Positions 43,935-53,786 of a stretch of DNA of 64,000 nt are shown in pieces. The notes under the pieces are model-generated. The model made no database searches. It was given only the letters and a program-made list of their open reading frames with translations, and was not told the origin of the DNA. The translations under genes and the position numbers were made by a program. Position 1 is the first letter of the stretch, and the number at the start of each line of letters is the position of its first letter. This stretch comes from CAVYWD01 sp963772225 (GTDB lineage: Bacteria; Myxococcota; Myxococcia; Myxococcales; UBA5297): positions 372,001 to 436,000 of the forward strand of contig CAVYWD010000005.1 in assembly GCA_963772225.1 (NCBI GenBank), given 5' to 3'.

Positions 43935-45887
43935 ATGCGCCTCACTCGGGCAGTCTTCCTGGCAGCTCTCCTCGCGGCTCCGTCCATAGCCTGGCCCCGC
44001 GCGGGTGGCGGGCAGAGCTTCTCCGGCTCGCGGTCGAGCAGCTCCGGCTCTCGATCCAGCAGCAGCTCCAGCTCCAGCTCGCGCTCGAGCGGCGGGGGCT
44101 TCTCCAGCTCGCGCTCGACCTCGTCGGGCTCCTGGTCGACCAGCCCGAGTTCCGATTCGTACCCGACCTATTCCCGCTCGGGGAGCTCGAGCGACGGCGG
44201 GTCCGCGGCGCTCATCTTCATTCTCATCCTCTTCGTGGTGGGGGTCGGCATCGTCCTGGTCGTGGCGATGCCGCTCTTGAGGACCCTGGGGGCGGGCTCG
44301 GCCTCCTCGGCGCTAGAGGACGCGTGGCAGCGGCGCCGGGCCCAAAACCAGCAGAGCGCCGAGGATCTCCAGCGCGCGCTCGAGGCCATCCGCGCGCGCG
44401 ACGCTTCGTTCGACGTGCCAGCGTTCATCCTGAGCGCGCGCAAGGCCTTCGTGGAGGTGCAGCACGCCTGGTCGGCCGGGGACTTCGCGGCGGCGCACCG
44501 GCTGGTCTCCGACGGCGTGCTGAAGCGGTTCACGGCGCAGCTCGCGCTCAACGAGGTGCTCGGCAAGCGCAACGTGACCGCGGACCTCCAGGTCCGCAAT
44601 GCCAACCTGGCCGCGGTGGAGAGCGACGCCGCCTTCGACACCCTGCACGTGCGCTTCGAGGCCTCGCTGCGCGACTGCGACGTGCCGGCGGGCCTGAAGG
44701 ACGGGGCCGCCCTGGCGCGCGCGGCCAAGGCGCCGGCCACGGAGTTCGCGGAGATCTGGTCGTTTGTGCGCCGGCTGACGCCGGGCGGGAAGGCGGGCGC
44801 GCTGAGCGAGGGCCGGTGCCCGAACTGCGGCGCGCCGGCGCTGCGGGTCCCGAACGCCACCTGCCCCTACTGCCAGGCGGTGCTCAACTCGGGCGCCTAC
44901 GACTGGGTCCTCTCGGAGATCACGCAGGAGAGCGAGTTCGAGTGCCAGTCGCAGACCGCGGTCGCGGGCCTCGCGGCGCTCCGGCAGGTGGACAAGGACG
45001 CGAATCGGCAGGTGCTGGAGGACCGCGCCAGCCTCGTGTTCTGGAAGTGGGTGGCCGCCCAGGGCACGGGGAAGCTCGAGAGCTTCGAGCGGCTCTGCGT
45101 CCCCGAGGTCTTCCAGCAGCTGCGCGAATCGGCGACGCAGCTCGAGGGCGTCGAGCAGTGCGCCGTGGGCGGTGTCGACCTCCTCGGCGTCGACGGGCTC
45201 GGGGAGTCGTCCAAGCGCCAGCGGGCCTTGTTCCTGATCCGCTGGAGCACGAGCGGCGCCGGCACCGGGCTCGTGCGGACCAACGTGCTCGCGCTCGCGC
45301 GAGACGCGCGCGTGCGGACCCGCGCAGAGCTCGGGCTCTCGACCGACCGTTGCCACCACTGCGGCGCGCCGCAACAAGCGCTGGACGCGGTCCACTGCGG
45401 CCACTGCCAGGCGCTGCTTTCGCAAGACTGGTCCTTCTTGGAGCTGGGCGATCCGGAGACGCTGCGGCCCAGCGCTGAAGCCGGCGCGGCGGCCCAGGCG
45501 CCGGAGGGCGGCGCCGGCGCGCTGGCGGACCCGCGCGAGCGCCGAAGGATCCTGGCGGCGCTGGTCGCCATGGCGCGGGCCGACGGCGAGGTGAGCGCGC
45601 AGGAGTGGGAGCTGTTGGAAAGCTACGCCCAGCGCTGGTCCATCGAGCGCAGCTACCTGGACGGCCTTTTCGCGGCGCCGGCGAATCAGCTCCTGGACTT
45701 GCGGCCGAGGTCGAAGGAGGCGGCGCGCGCCCTGTACGGCGCGCTCTGCGCCGCGGCCTGGGCGGACGGGAAGCTCGACGCGAGCGAGCGGCGGATGCTC
45801 CAGATGGCGGCGGAGAGCTTGCAAATCGCGGCCGCCGAGCGGGCGGAGATCGAGCGGGCGGCGAAGGGCGGGCAGTTGGCGGTGTGA
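43935..45887 (+). CDS. Tim44-like / zinc-ribbon / TerB-like membrane-anchored protein
   Basis: A 650-residue protein. After a signal peptide there is a Ser/Arg-rich low-complexity stretch (residues ~28-90), then one membrane helix (LIFILILFVVGVGIVLVV), and a Tim44-like domain (AAHRLVSDGVLKRF). Two zinc ribbons follow (CPNCG...CPYC near 300 and CHHCG...CGHC near 475). A second Tim44-like part lies between them. The C-terminal ~120 residues resemble TerB (LVAMARADGEVSAQEWELLE and AAWADGKLDASERRML). The combination suggests a membrane-tethered sensor or scaffold; no enzyme site is seen. Confidence 0.72.
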   Translation: MRLTRAVFLAALLAAPSIAWPRAGGGQSFSGSRSSSSGSRSSSSSSSSSRSSGGGFSSSRSTSSGSWSTSPSSDSYPTYSRSGSSSDGGSAALIFILILFVVGVGIVLVVAMPLLRTLGAGSASSALEDAWQRRRAQNQQSAEDLQRALEAIRARDASFDVPAFILSARKAFVEVQHAWSAGDFAAAHRLVSDGVLKRFTAQLALNEVLGKRNVTADLQVRNANLAAVESDAAFDTLHVRFEASLRDCDVPAGLKDGAALARAAKAPATEFAEIWSFVRRLTPGGKAGALSEGRCPNCGAPALRVPNATCPYCQAVLNSGAYDWVLSEITQESEFECQSQTAVAGLAALRQVDKDANRQVLEDRASLVFWKWVAAQGTGKLESFERLCVPEVFQQLRESATQLEGVEQCAVGGVDLLGVDGLGESSKRQRALFLIRWSTSGAGTGLVRTNVLALARDARVRTRAELGLSTDRCHHCGAPQQALDAVHCGHCQALLSQDWSFLELGDPETLRPSAEAGAAAQAPEGGAGALADPRERRRILAALVAMARADGEVSAQEWELLESYAQRWSIERSYLDGLFAAPANQLLDLRPRSKEAARALYGALCAAAWADGKLDASERRMLQMAAESLQIAAAERAEIERAAKGGQLAV

Positions 45888-45889
45888 GG

Positions 45890-46125
45890 GCTGAAGGCGA
45901 GCATCAGGTAGAGGACCCCCATCATCTGCGACTGATGAGGGTGCTTACCCGGCGGCGGCACGCGCATCTGGAGGACTGGGTGGCCTTTGGCTGTGAGCCA
46001 TTGCGCGAGCTCGGCCCCGGTCGCCTCGATGGCCTTCGGGTCGAGCGGGTCGACCTCCACGCCTCGCTCGACGCGGTTCGGTTGGAGCAGGCGGGCGCCT
46101 TTGGCTTTGCGGAGGCACTCCTCGA
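45890..46125 (-). other. Coding-like fragment of unknown origin
   Basis: One minus frame has strong G/C third positions and protein-like content (GARLLQPNRVERGVEVDPLD, LAQWLTAKGHPVLQMRVPPP, MMGVLYLMLAF) but no start of its own and no clean stop before it enters antisense of the upstream gene. It abuts the TetR-like fragment. Probably a gene relic. Confidence 0.3.
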
Positions 46126-46489
46126 TCACGCGAAGGACAACCTTCGGCTGTTTCGCGCCGTGGTGGGGAGAAGGGGCGGCCAGCACCTGCTGGGGCGCTT
46201 TCGAGACGTCGTCCACCGGCTGGTGGAGGCGGACCTGAAGAGCCTCGGCGTCGACGAGCGGGACCGAGCGGTCGTGGCCCGATACGTGGGAGGTGGGTTC
46301 GTCGAGATGATGACCGCGTGGCTCGAGCGGCCGTCCGCCGCCGAGCCGAGCGTGCTGGCGAGCAGCTTCCAGAAGCTGACGAGTGGCGTGCTGTCGTCGG
46401 TCGGGGTGAGGGGGTCGGAGCGGGCGACCCGCGTGTCGTCCACGGTGACGAGCCCGCAGCGCTTCCAGAGAAAGGCGGAAGCACTCTAG
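46095..46489 (+). pseudogene. TetR-family regulator C-terminal domain relic
   Basis: About 130 codons resembling the ligand/dimer domain of TetR regulators: GFAEALLDHAKDNLRLFRAV, GRFRDVVHRLVEADLKSLGV and YVGGGFVEMMTAWLERPSA. The DNA-binding N-terminus is missing, and the upstream sequence belongs to a different fragment on the other strand. Confidence 0.5.
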
Positions 46490-46993
46490 TCGAGAGCCTG
46501 AACCATCGCACCACCAGCCCGCCGAGATGTTGTCGACGACCTCGGCCGAGTAGCGCCTCTGTCGCGCTTCGGCCAGCGCGTGAGCTCTCCACGAGTCTTG
46601 ACGTCTTTGATGTGATTGTTCACCTGACAGCGCACCGCCGGCGGGAAGCCAGCCTTCGCCGGGCGCCGAGAGGACCTTCGCGACGCCGGCGAGAGACCGC
46701 GCGGGCGAATCCACATTCGTGCTCGCGATCCAGGTGCCATGCGATTGCGCGGGCTCGGCCGGCCTCGGCGCAGCGCGTCGGGGGGCGACGGCCGAATGGG
46801 TCGCCGGCACCCTCACGGTCCTCCCTGACTCCGGGGCGCCGCGCCTGCCATCCTCGTGGCTGCATCAGCCTCGGCGACTGGGCGCTTGGCGCCGGAAGTG
46901 CAGCCATCGGGGCCCGGGCCGCGCTCGGCGGCGCCTGCAGGGTTTCGAGCGCGGAAGCTTCTCGACCCTTTCACGTCGATTCTGGAGGTGCCT
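46490..46993. other. Gene-poor interval
   Basis: Several short frames, none with recognisable content. It precedes the exported Cache-like gene, whose RBS GGAGG is at its right edge. Confidence 0.35.
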
Positions 46994-47542
46994 ATGGGCA
47001 CTGCCCCCAAGCTCCTTATCGCTTCGATCCTCGTCGCCTCGGCCTTGCCGGCCTGGGGCGAGGGCTTGGATCCTGCGATCCAGGCGAGCATCGCCAAGAA
47101 GCTCGAGGTCATCCGCGCGATGGCGGCCGACCCCAAGGTGGTCGCGGCAGTCAAGAGCCACAATGCAGCCCCGAGCGGTGACGCGAAGGCGATGACGCAG
47201 GAGAAGTGGAAGGTGCTGTCGACACTCGACCCGGTGGTGAAGGGCCTCGCCCGCAACGAGGCGGCGAGCGCGCTGAAGTCCCGGCGAGACGACGCCGTCA
47301 CCGAGGCCTTCGTCTCCGGGGCCGACGGAGCCAAGGTGGCTCTGCTCTCCAAGACCTCCAACTGGAGCCACAAGGGCAAGCCCAAGCACGAGGTGCCCAT
47401 GACGGGCAAGGAGTGGCAGGGCCCTGTCGAGGTTGACGAGTCCACCGGGCAGCAGCAGCTGCAGGTCTCAGTTCCGGTGCTCGACGGCGGCAAGCCCATC
47501 GGCTCCCTGGTGGTGGGGTTGAGCCTCGCCAAGCTGCGCTAG
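46994..47542 (+). CDS. Exported single-Cache-like protein
   Basis: A 182-residue periplasmic protein: signal peptide MGTAPKLLIASILVASALPA with cleavage near AWG, a helical stretch, then a compact alpha/beta sensor-like domain ending LQVSVPVLDGGKPIGSLVVG. The pattern (VPV, small-residue turn, IGSLVVGLSL) is typical of single Cache folds that sense small molecules. No transducer is fused; an MCP with a short periplasmic part lies 460 bases downstream. ATG 46994 has GGAGG six bases upstream. Confidence 0.6.
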   Translation: MGTAPKLLIASILVASALPAWGEGLDPAIQASIAKKLEVIRAMAADPKVVAAVKSHNAAPSGDAKAMTQEKWKVLSTLDPVVKGLARNEAASALKSRRDDAVTEAFVSGADGAKVALLSKTSNWSHKGKPKHEVPMTGKEWQGPVEVDESTGQQQLQVSVPVLDGGKPIGSLVVGLSLAKLR

Positions 47543-47579
47543 CACCGCCCGCCCGAAGTTCTTTCCGGGATCTTCGCGC

Positions 47580-47830
<251 letters not shown>

Positions 47831-48002
47831 GCGGTGCCCACCTCGGAACGAACTTGAGGCGCCTGGTACTAGCGCCGGCCGCGACGCACCCGAGATGAGG
47901 GCCAAAGTCCGCCTCGGTAGCCCCTCGCTTCAAGCTCTTGCCCTGGAGAGATGAACCCACTGCAGGCTCCAGAAGCCACCGGCCCCGCATGAGGAGATCC
48001 CC

Positions 48003-49661
48003 ATGAAGTCCCTCTCCCTTCGGTATCGCATCGCGCTCGTGCTCGTCGTCGCGCTGGTGGCCTTGGGCGGCGCTAGCTTCGCGGTCGCGCGCCGCGGGAT
48101 GCTGAGCATCGCCTCGGCCATGTCGACGACGGCCCGCGCGACCAGCGCCGCGCTCGCGTCCGACTTCGCGACTTACGACCAGGTCGCTCGCCTGACCAGC
48201 GGATTGCAGCGGCTCCTCCGCGAACGGGACCTCGACCGCGTCGAGTCCCAGGTGAACGACCTCGAAAGTCGCAGGGGCGCGCTCCTCCAGTCGATCCGCG
48301 CCTGCGGCCCCCGGTGCAGGAGCCTGAGCGCGCCGGTCGAGCGCTACTGCCAGGCCCACCGCGACATCGTCGAGAGCTTCCTGCGGGGCGAGCTCGCGGA
48401 GGCGGTGGAAAAGGTCCTCACCGGCCTGGCCCCGGCCTCCGACGCGGTCGCCGCCGAGCTCGAGCGCATGCAGAAGGCGACCGCCGAGGAAATCGCGTCT
48501 GCCGAGCGGGAGAGCGAAAAGACCATCGAGGAGAACGCCCGCCATTCCGGCCTCTTCCTCCTCGCCATCCTTGCGGGCTGCCTCGGCGCGGCCATCGCGA
48601 TGTTGACCTCGGTGGCCGGCTCCCTCGGGCTCGTCACCCGGGGCGTGCTGCGCCTGGCCGAGGGCGACTGCGCGATGGAGGGCGTCGACTCGCATCAGCT
48701 CGCGAAGGCTGCGGCTCGGGGCGACGAGGTCGGCGAGATCGCCCGCGCCCTCCAGCACATGGTCGGCTATCTCCAGGACAAAGCGCGGCTCGCCTCGGAG
48801 ATCGCCCGCGGGTGCCTCACCGGCAGGGCGGACCTCGCCTCGTTGAGGGACGAGCTGGGGCGCGCGCTGCAGGAGATGATCGCCGGCCTCAACGTCGTGG
48901 TCGCCGCCATCACCTCGGACTCCGATCACCTGTCCGACGAGTCGCAGCAGATCGCCGCCTCCAGCGAGAGCCTGTCGCAGGGCGCCACGGAGCAGGCGAG
49001 CTCGCTCGAGGAGATCACCACGTCTCTGGCCGAGGTGAGCCAGGCCACGAGCCGCATCGCCGAGGTCGCGCAGAAGGCCAACGCCTTCTCCGACTCGGCG
49101 CGAAACGTGGCTCAGGAGAGCCTGGGCCGGCTCGACCAGCTCGCCGCGGCGGTGGGGGACATCGAGAGCTCGAACCGCTCCGTCATGAAGGTCATCAAGC
49201 TCATCGACGACATCGCTTTCCAGACGAACCTGCTCGCCCTGAACGCCGCCGTCGAGGCGGCGCGCGCCGGGCGGCACGGGAAGGGATTCGCCGTGGTGGC
49301 GGAGGAGGTGCGCAGCCTCGCGGCGCGCAGCGCAAAGGCCGCCCGCGAGTCGGCGGAGCTCATCGAGTCCGCCGGCGGCGCCGTGGGCCGCGGCGTGGAG
49401 CTGGCCGAGAGCACTCGAGGGAAGTTTCAGGCGATGGTGCAAGAGCTGGCGAGCTCCTCGAAGCTGGCCGCGGAAATCGCGGACTCGACCAAGGGGCAAA
49501 GCCTGGCGCTCGGCCAGATCTCCAAGGGCACGAGCCAGCTCGAGGCAGTGACCCACCAGAACACCGCCAGCTCCGAGGAAGTCGCCGCCGCGGCCCAGAC
49601 CTTGGCAGGGACCTCCCAGCGGCTGCAGCAGGCCATCGGGCGGTTCGAGCAGTCGCGCTGA
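48003..49661 (+). CDS. Methyl-accepting chemotaxis protein
   Basis: A 552-residue chemoreceptor. A first helix (RIALVLVVALVALGGASFAV), a ~150-residue helical periplasmic domain, a second helix (SGLFLLAILAGCLGAAIAML), HAMP-like region and a long cytoplasmic coiled coil follow. The hairpin tip is VMKVIKLIDDIAFQTNLLAL and NAAVEAARAGRHGKGFAVVA, which is the CheA/CheW-binding signature. Methylation-helix patterns (EQASSLEEI) flank it. The C-terminus ends at GRFEQSR without a CheR-binding pentapeptide. ATG 48003 follows GAGGAG. Confidence 0.92.
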   Translation: MKSLSLRYRIALVLVVALVALGGASFAVARRGMLSIASAMSTTARATSAALASDFATYDQVARLTSGLQRLLRERDLDRVESQVNDLESRRGALLQSIRACGPRCRSLSAPVERYCQAHRDIVESFLRGELAEAVEKVLTGLAPASDAVAAELERMQKATAEEIASAERESEKTIEENARHSGLFLLAILAGCLGAAIAMLTSVAGSLGLVTRGVLRLAEGDCAMEGVDSHQLAKAAARGDEVGEIARALQHMVGYLQDKARLASEIARGCLTGRADLASLRDELGRALQEMIAGLNVVVAAITSDSDHLSDESQQIAASSESLSQGATEQASSLEEITTSLAEVSQATSRIAEVAQKANAFSDSARNVAQESLGRLDQLAAAVGDIESSNRSVMKVIKLIDDIAFQTNLLALNAAVEAARAGRHGKGFAVVAEEVRSLAARSAKAARESAELIESAGGAVGRGVELAESTRGKFQAMVQELASSSKLAAEIADSTKGQSLALGQISKGTSQLEAVTHQNTASSEEVAAAAQTLAGTSQRLQQAIGRFEQSR

Positions 49662-49800
49662 CCGAAGTCCAATCCGACGAAGTCTGCTCCGCGCAGCACT
49701 CGCAAGCCCCTCAACGACGCCCCCGACGCCGAGAAGCCGACCGGCTCCCAAGCCGACGACGAAACCTTCCTGCTTCTCGCGCGCGCTCCCCGCGACCGAC

Positions 49801-50270
49801 GTCATTCAGCTGCGCGCCAATCTCCCGTTGGCGCTCCAGAACGCCCAGGTCGGAGTCGCCTCGGTGATGGCGGAAGAGCCGCGCCTCTGGAAGCTCCCCG
49901 ACACCGACAGCCAAAAGCTCGCGGAGCTTCCGAGGCTGGTGCTGGCGACCCTCTTCGCCGACACCCAGATCGAGCGCACCGCGCCCGCCTCCGAGGTCCA
50001 AGGCCTGCTCGCGCGCGGGAGCGCGCTCCGGTCAAAACCGCGGAGAGCCTGGCCGAGGCGGGGCTCCTCTCGGCGGCAGCCGTCGCGAAGATCCGCGCCG
50101 GCACAGGCAAGCTCGACTCCGCCCGAGATTGCGTGGAGCTCGCCGCGCTCTTCGGCAAGAACGCCGCCGCGCTGCGCGGCAAGTCGCCGGTCACCGCGGA
50201 CCAGATCAAAGAGGCGTCGGAGGTCGGCACCCACGAGCGAATTTGCGCGCGCCGCATGCCCGCGATCGCG
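49801..50270 (+). pseudogene. Degenerate helical protein gene
   Basis: One plus frame reads QLRANLPLALQNAQVGVASV, MAEEPRLWKLPDTDSQKLAE and LPRLVLATLFADTQ, then leaves at about 50033. A second frame carries on with VKTAESLAEAGLLSAAAVAK and ELAALFGKNAAALRGKSPVT. There is no convincing start. It looks like an alpha-helical protein of ~160 residues broken by a frameshift. Family not recognised. Confidence 0.4.
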
Positions 50271-50317
50271 CCGGGCCGACATCGACAGGGGATGGCGGCG
50301 CCGGCGGCCATGTTCTT

Positions 50318-52051
50318 CTACTGCTTCGACTCCGGGAACGGGTTCAGCCAGGTGTCGAGGATGTCGAATGTCTCGGAGGTCAACGGCGTGAGGTAGAAGC
50401 GCATGCGCTGCGCACCCTTCGCGATGGGGATTTTGGTGATCTTGTAGATGAGCGCTGAGGACAGGTAGACGGAGTCCTTGAATTCCTGGCTCTGCACGGT
50501 GCCATTGTATTGCGAGACCGTCCCCTGCACCGAGTCCTGCCAAAGGACCACTCCATTGCCGATCTGCTGCAGGGTGATCTGCAGCTTCCCGTCGCCCCCC
50601 TCGGTCCGGGCGTCGGCACCGAAGAGATAGGTGCCGCCGTCGACGAAGGAGCTGATCGGGAGCTCCTGATAGATCTCCTGCACCGCCGGCCCGGTGCAGG
50701 TGCCGGCGCAGTTGGTGGCCAGGTAGCGCACTCCGGGGCCGTATTTCGAGTCTCTCGCCGCGGTCGAGTCGCGCAGGCTCCAATTGATGATGGAGCCCGA
50801 GGCGCTGTTGCCGCCGCGGTGCCAGGTCCCGGTGGAGGTGTCGCCGTTTCCGAAATACCCGCCGCCGTCGTCGAAGTGAGAGTGCGCAAGGAGATTCGCC
50901 GGCGGCAGCGGCCAGGCGGGGATGGCCGGAGAGGAGGCCGTCGTCACGCGGGACCAGTCGCGGCAGTCGGCGACGACGTAGCTCACGCCTTGGTAGTCGA
51001 TGGTGTCCGGGACGGCGCAGCTCTTCGTCTTCGTCGGATTGGTCGACGCGGCGTGCCAGGATTGCCACATGGTCTTGCCGTATTGCTGGGTGAACCAGAA
51101 GACCTCCATGTTCGCCTGCTTGCCGGCCTCGAATCCGTGGTACGAAACCACGGCGTCCATGCGCTTGATGGGATTGTCGCCAACGCCGCCGAATGCGACA
51201 TCCTTGAGCAGCTCCCACCGAGTGGCCGGATAGCCGTAGGAGGAGCAGATTCCCGGGTAAGACATCCCGTCCTGCTCCCAGTAGTTTCCCGCGATGGCGA
51301 CCTGCGCCGTCCCGCCGGTGAGGAAGCCGGTGGTGGGGAAGAAGATCCAGCCGTTGCCGTACGAGCAGCTGGCTCCAAAGAATTGCTGCCCGTAGCCGCC
51401 TCCGTCGCGCGTGCCCGCTCCCGAGACCCAAGAAGCGGTGACGGCATAGTAATCGTAACCGTCCGAGCCGTCGAAGAGGTTGAACTGGTTGAAGGGCGGA
51501 AAGTCGAAGGCGTGAACGTAGACAGCCTCGCCGCTGGCGTCGAGCAGAGGGAAGCTGTCGCCCTGCTGAAGCCCGCCCTGATCGATGTTGTGGTACGTGA
51601 GCGGATCGCCGAGCCCGATCTTGCGGCGTTTCGCGCCCGCCGGGCACTCGAAGTACGGGTCCCAAGCGATGGGGCGGTCCGAACCGTCGACGCAGACCGA
51701 TCGGGTGATCCAATCGGTCGCGGTCTTGGAATCGCCGTAGGCCGCCACGGCGTGCGAGGCGTCGGGCGCCCCCGCATCCACATGCGCGGAGGCGTCGGGG
51801 GATGCCCCGTCGAGCTGATGCGATGCGTCCGGCGCGCCCGACGCATCGAGTCGAACGGCGGCATCGCCTGGAGAAGTCAAAGCGTCCGCGGCTGCCGTCG
51901 ACGCGTCAAACGGGGCCTCAGAGCCGGTGTCGAACCCCGACGCCGAGTGAGAACCGGAGTCGGCCATAGGCTCTACGCAGCCGCTCGGCAGCGAGCCCCA
52001 AAGGAAGCAGACAGCAATACCGGTCAAGGACCAGCAGAATCTTCGTTTCAT
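50318..52051 (-). CDS. Large lipoprotein with Asp/Ala-Ser linker, unknown catalytic role
   Basis: A 577-residue lipoprotein. ATG 52051 has AGGTGA upstream; the signal peptide ends LPSGC. A linker rich in DAS and Asp (residues ~25-105) is typical of the genome's lipoproteins. The body holds aromatic-rich strands (DPYFECPAGAKRRKIGLGDP, GYDYYAVTASWVSG, NGWIFFPTTGF, KTMWQSWHAAS) and ends in a beta-sandwich-like region with paired Cys (CAGTC). It resembles an extracellular carbohydrate-binding or degradative protein, but I recognise no family. A segment is duplicated at 52321-52424. Confidence 0.65.
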   Translation of the reverse strand: MKRRFCWSLTGIAVCFLWGSLPSGCVEPMADSGSHSASGFDTGSEAPFDASTAAADALTSPGDAAVRLDASGAPDASHQLDGASPDASAHVDAGAPDASHAVAAYGDSKTATDWITRSVCVDGSDRPIAWDPYFECPAGAKRRKIGLGDPLTYHNIDQGGLQQGDSFPLLDASGEAVYVHAFDFPPFNQFNLFDGSDGYDYYAVTASWVSGAGTRDGGGYGQQFFGASCSYGNGWIFFPTTGFLTGGTAQVAIAGNYWEQDGMSYPGICSSYGYPATRWELLKDVAFGGVGDNPIKRMDAVVSYHGFEAGKQANMEVFWFTQQYGKTMWQSWHAASTNPTKTKSCAVPDTIDYQGVSYVVADCRDWSRVTTASSPAIPAWPLPPANLLAHSHFDDGGGYFGNGDTSTGTWHRGGNSASGSIINWSLRDSTAARDSKYGPGVRYLATNCAGTCTGPAVQEIYQELPISSFVDGGTYLFGADARTEGGDGKLQITLQQIGNGVVLWQDSVQGTVSQYNGTVQSQEFKDSVYLSSALIYKITKIPIAKGAQRMRFYLTPLTSETFDILDTWLNPFPESKQ

Positions 52052-52279
52052 CCGATTCACCTTTCGCCGCCAGCGAGCAGCTGGCTTGAAGCGTTGGGGG
52101 GCCACCAGAGACTTCGAGGACCGTGTTTCTTGCGTTGCTGCATCTTACGCGGCACGTCGCCCTGTGCGCGCTCGTTCAGGATTATCGACGCGGACGCTCA
52201 ATAGTTTCCTTCAAAGAAGCCGACGTTCAAGCTCGACTTGGACGTCGTGGCGCCTTTGACCCTCGAGAACTGCGAGCGC

Positions 52280-52424
52280 ATTCTTCGCGCCTGCGCCTGC
52301 GCCTGCGCCTGCGCCTGCGGCAGCGGCAGCGGCCAGGCGGGGATCGCCGGAGAGGAGGCCATCGTCACGCGGGACCAGCCGCGGCAGTCGACGACGACGC
52401 AGCTCACGCCTTGGTAGGCGATGC
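52280..52424. repeat. CGCCTG repeats joined to a duplicated lipoprotein-gene segment
   Basis: Five CGCCTG units (52290-52320 region) run into a ~100-base copy of 50903-51003 of the neighbouring lipoprotein gene, with a few substitutions (TACCAAGGCGTGAG and GTGACGATGGCC preserved on the minus strand). The copy is out of context and broken off on both sides. Confidence 0.65.
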
Positions 52425-52956
52425 CGTCACGGCGGTGGTGCTGACGCCGATGGAGCTGATGAAGCGGCTGGCGGCGCTGGTTCCGCCGCCCAGGCGGCAC
52501 CCGGTGGCGTACTTCAGGGTCTTCGCGGCGAGCGCCCGCGTCAGGGCCAAGGTGATCCGAGAAGCCGACGGAGCGGCGCCATCGCGGCTGCGAGGCCGCG
52601 CCAGAGCAGAGTGACAAGGGCCTAAGACGACGAGGCCATCCGCAGAGCGCTGGGAGACGAGCTCGGCTTCGACCGCCGCGCTCGGGCCGTCTCCCATGCC
52701 TGAGCGAGCTCGCCGTCTGGATTGGGCTTCTCGGGTCCAGCGGGTGTTCCAGGCTGACGTTCTGCAGTGCCCCTGCGGCGGCAGGCGCAAGGTCGCCGCG
52801 TTCATCCCCAGCGGCCCGCTGGCTCGCCAGATCCTCGAGCGGCTGGGGGTCGACGCGACCGGACCTCCCGTCGCCAAGGCTCGCGCTCGGCCCCGCCAGG
52901 AGCACTTCGACCTGCATCCTGACGACCCTGGCGTGGATTTGCAGTACCCCGACTGA
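52420..52956 (+). pseudogene. IS91-family transposase, C-terminal remnant
   Basis: The plus strand encodes LTPMELMKRLAALVPPPRRH and PVAYFRVFAASARVRAKVI, the conserved IS91/IS801 Y2-transposase tail, then hits stops at 52612. In the same frame after 52696 come RRLDWASRVQRVFQADVLQC and PCGGRRKVAAFI, the C-terminal zinc-finger-type segment of the same family. No N-terminal catalytic domain remains. Confidence 0.75.
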
Positions 52957-53176
52957 CCCCCGGCCGATCCGCCCCGCCGCCGTCACCCTCGGACGAGCGC
53001 GCCTCGGGTTCGTATATCTTCATCGACTTCATCGACGGAATCGGTTCGCTGCCCAGGCCTCGCACGGGTGCCAAGGAGCGTGTGAGCCTAGTCAGCGGAC
53101 CAACTTGACCTCAGACGGTCGGGCGAAAAGGGCCGCTTGTTTCTCCTTGGCGCCGAACGCGGTCTGTCGGATGACG

Positions 53177-53596
53177 TCAGCGGCCGCGCTCGAGCTTCTC
53201 GGCGAGTCGATCCAGCGCCGCCTTCATGGCGGCCGCCCCCGCCTCCATGGCCGCGCGGATTCCTTGAGCGGCTTCATCGGGCAAGAAGTCGGCGATCCAA
53301 ACCACACGGGTGCCGCTCTCACCGTCTGCAAAGGCCTGCACGGCGCCGTTGTAGTGCGAGGTCCTTGCGCCCTCCGCGGCCCAAACCAGCCGCTTCGACT
53401 CCTCGTCGATGGCGACGATGGGTTCCCGAACGACCGAGCCATTGGCGAAGGTCACCACCCGCGCCCCCGGTTCGAGGCGGGTCGCGCTGACGAAGCCCGG
53501 CACCAGCCGGGTGTGAAGGGCGCCATAGTCCCGGATCGCATCCCAGACCGCGTCGAGCGGCGCTCGGGTTCGGATCTCTTTGCGAATGGAGGCCAT
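53177..53596 (-). CDS. SRPBCC (START/Bet v1-like) domain protein
   Basis: A 139-residue protein from ATG 53596 (MASIRKEIRTRAPLDAVWDA) with GAGGA upstream. The SRPBCC fold is complete: IRKEIRTRAPLDAVWDAIRD, LVPGFVSATRLEPGARVVTF, REPIVAIDEESKRLVW, VVWIADFLPDEAAQGIR and a C-terminal helix AMKAALDRLAEKLE. These proteins bind small hydrophobic ligands. No partner is evident. Confidence 0.8.
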   Translation of the reverse strand: MASIRKEIRTRAPLDAVWDAIRDYGALHTRLVPGFVSATRLEPGARVVTFANGSVVREPIVAIDEESKRLVWAAEGARTSHYNGAVQAFADGESGTRVVWIADFLPDEAAQGIRAAMEAGAAAMKAALDRLAEKLERGR

Positions 53597-53786
53597 CGAT
53601 TTGTTTCCTCTTCTGTTCCTTCGAGGGTCTGCGGGCATTTCGCAGCTTTCCGCGCACCGGTCCTACCGCCAGCGCCCTGGCCGGGCACATAGAAGAATAC
53701 CAGCGACTCCGCTCGCGGGCTTGGCGAAAACTGTGGTTCCAGGTTTGTCCTTGGCTCGACGCTGTGACGAAAGTGCACCTTCGACG

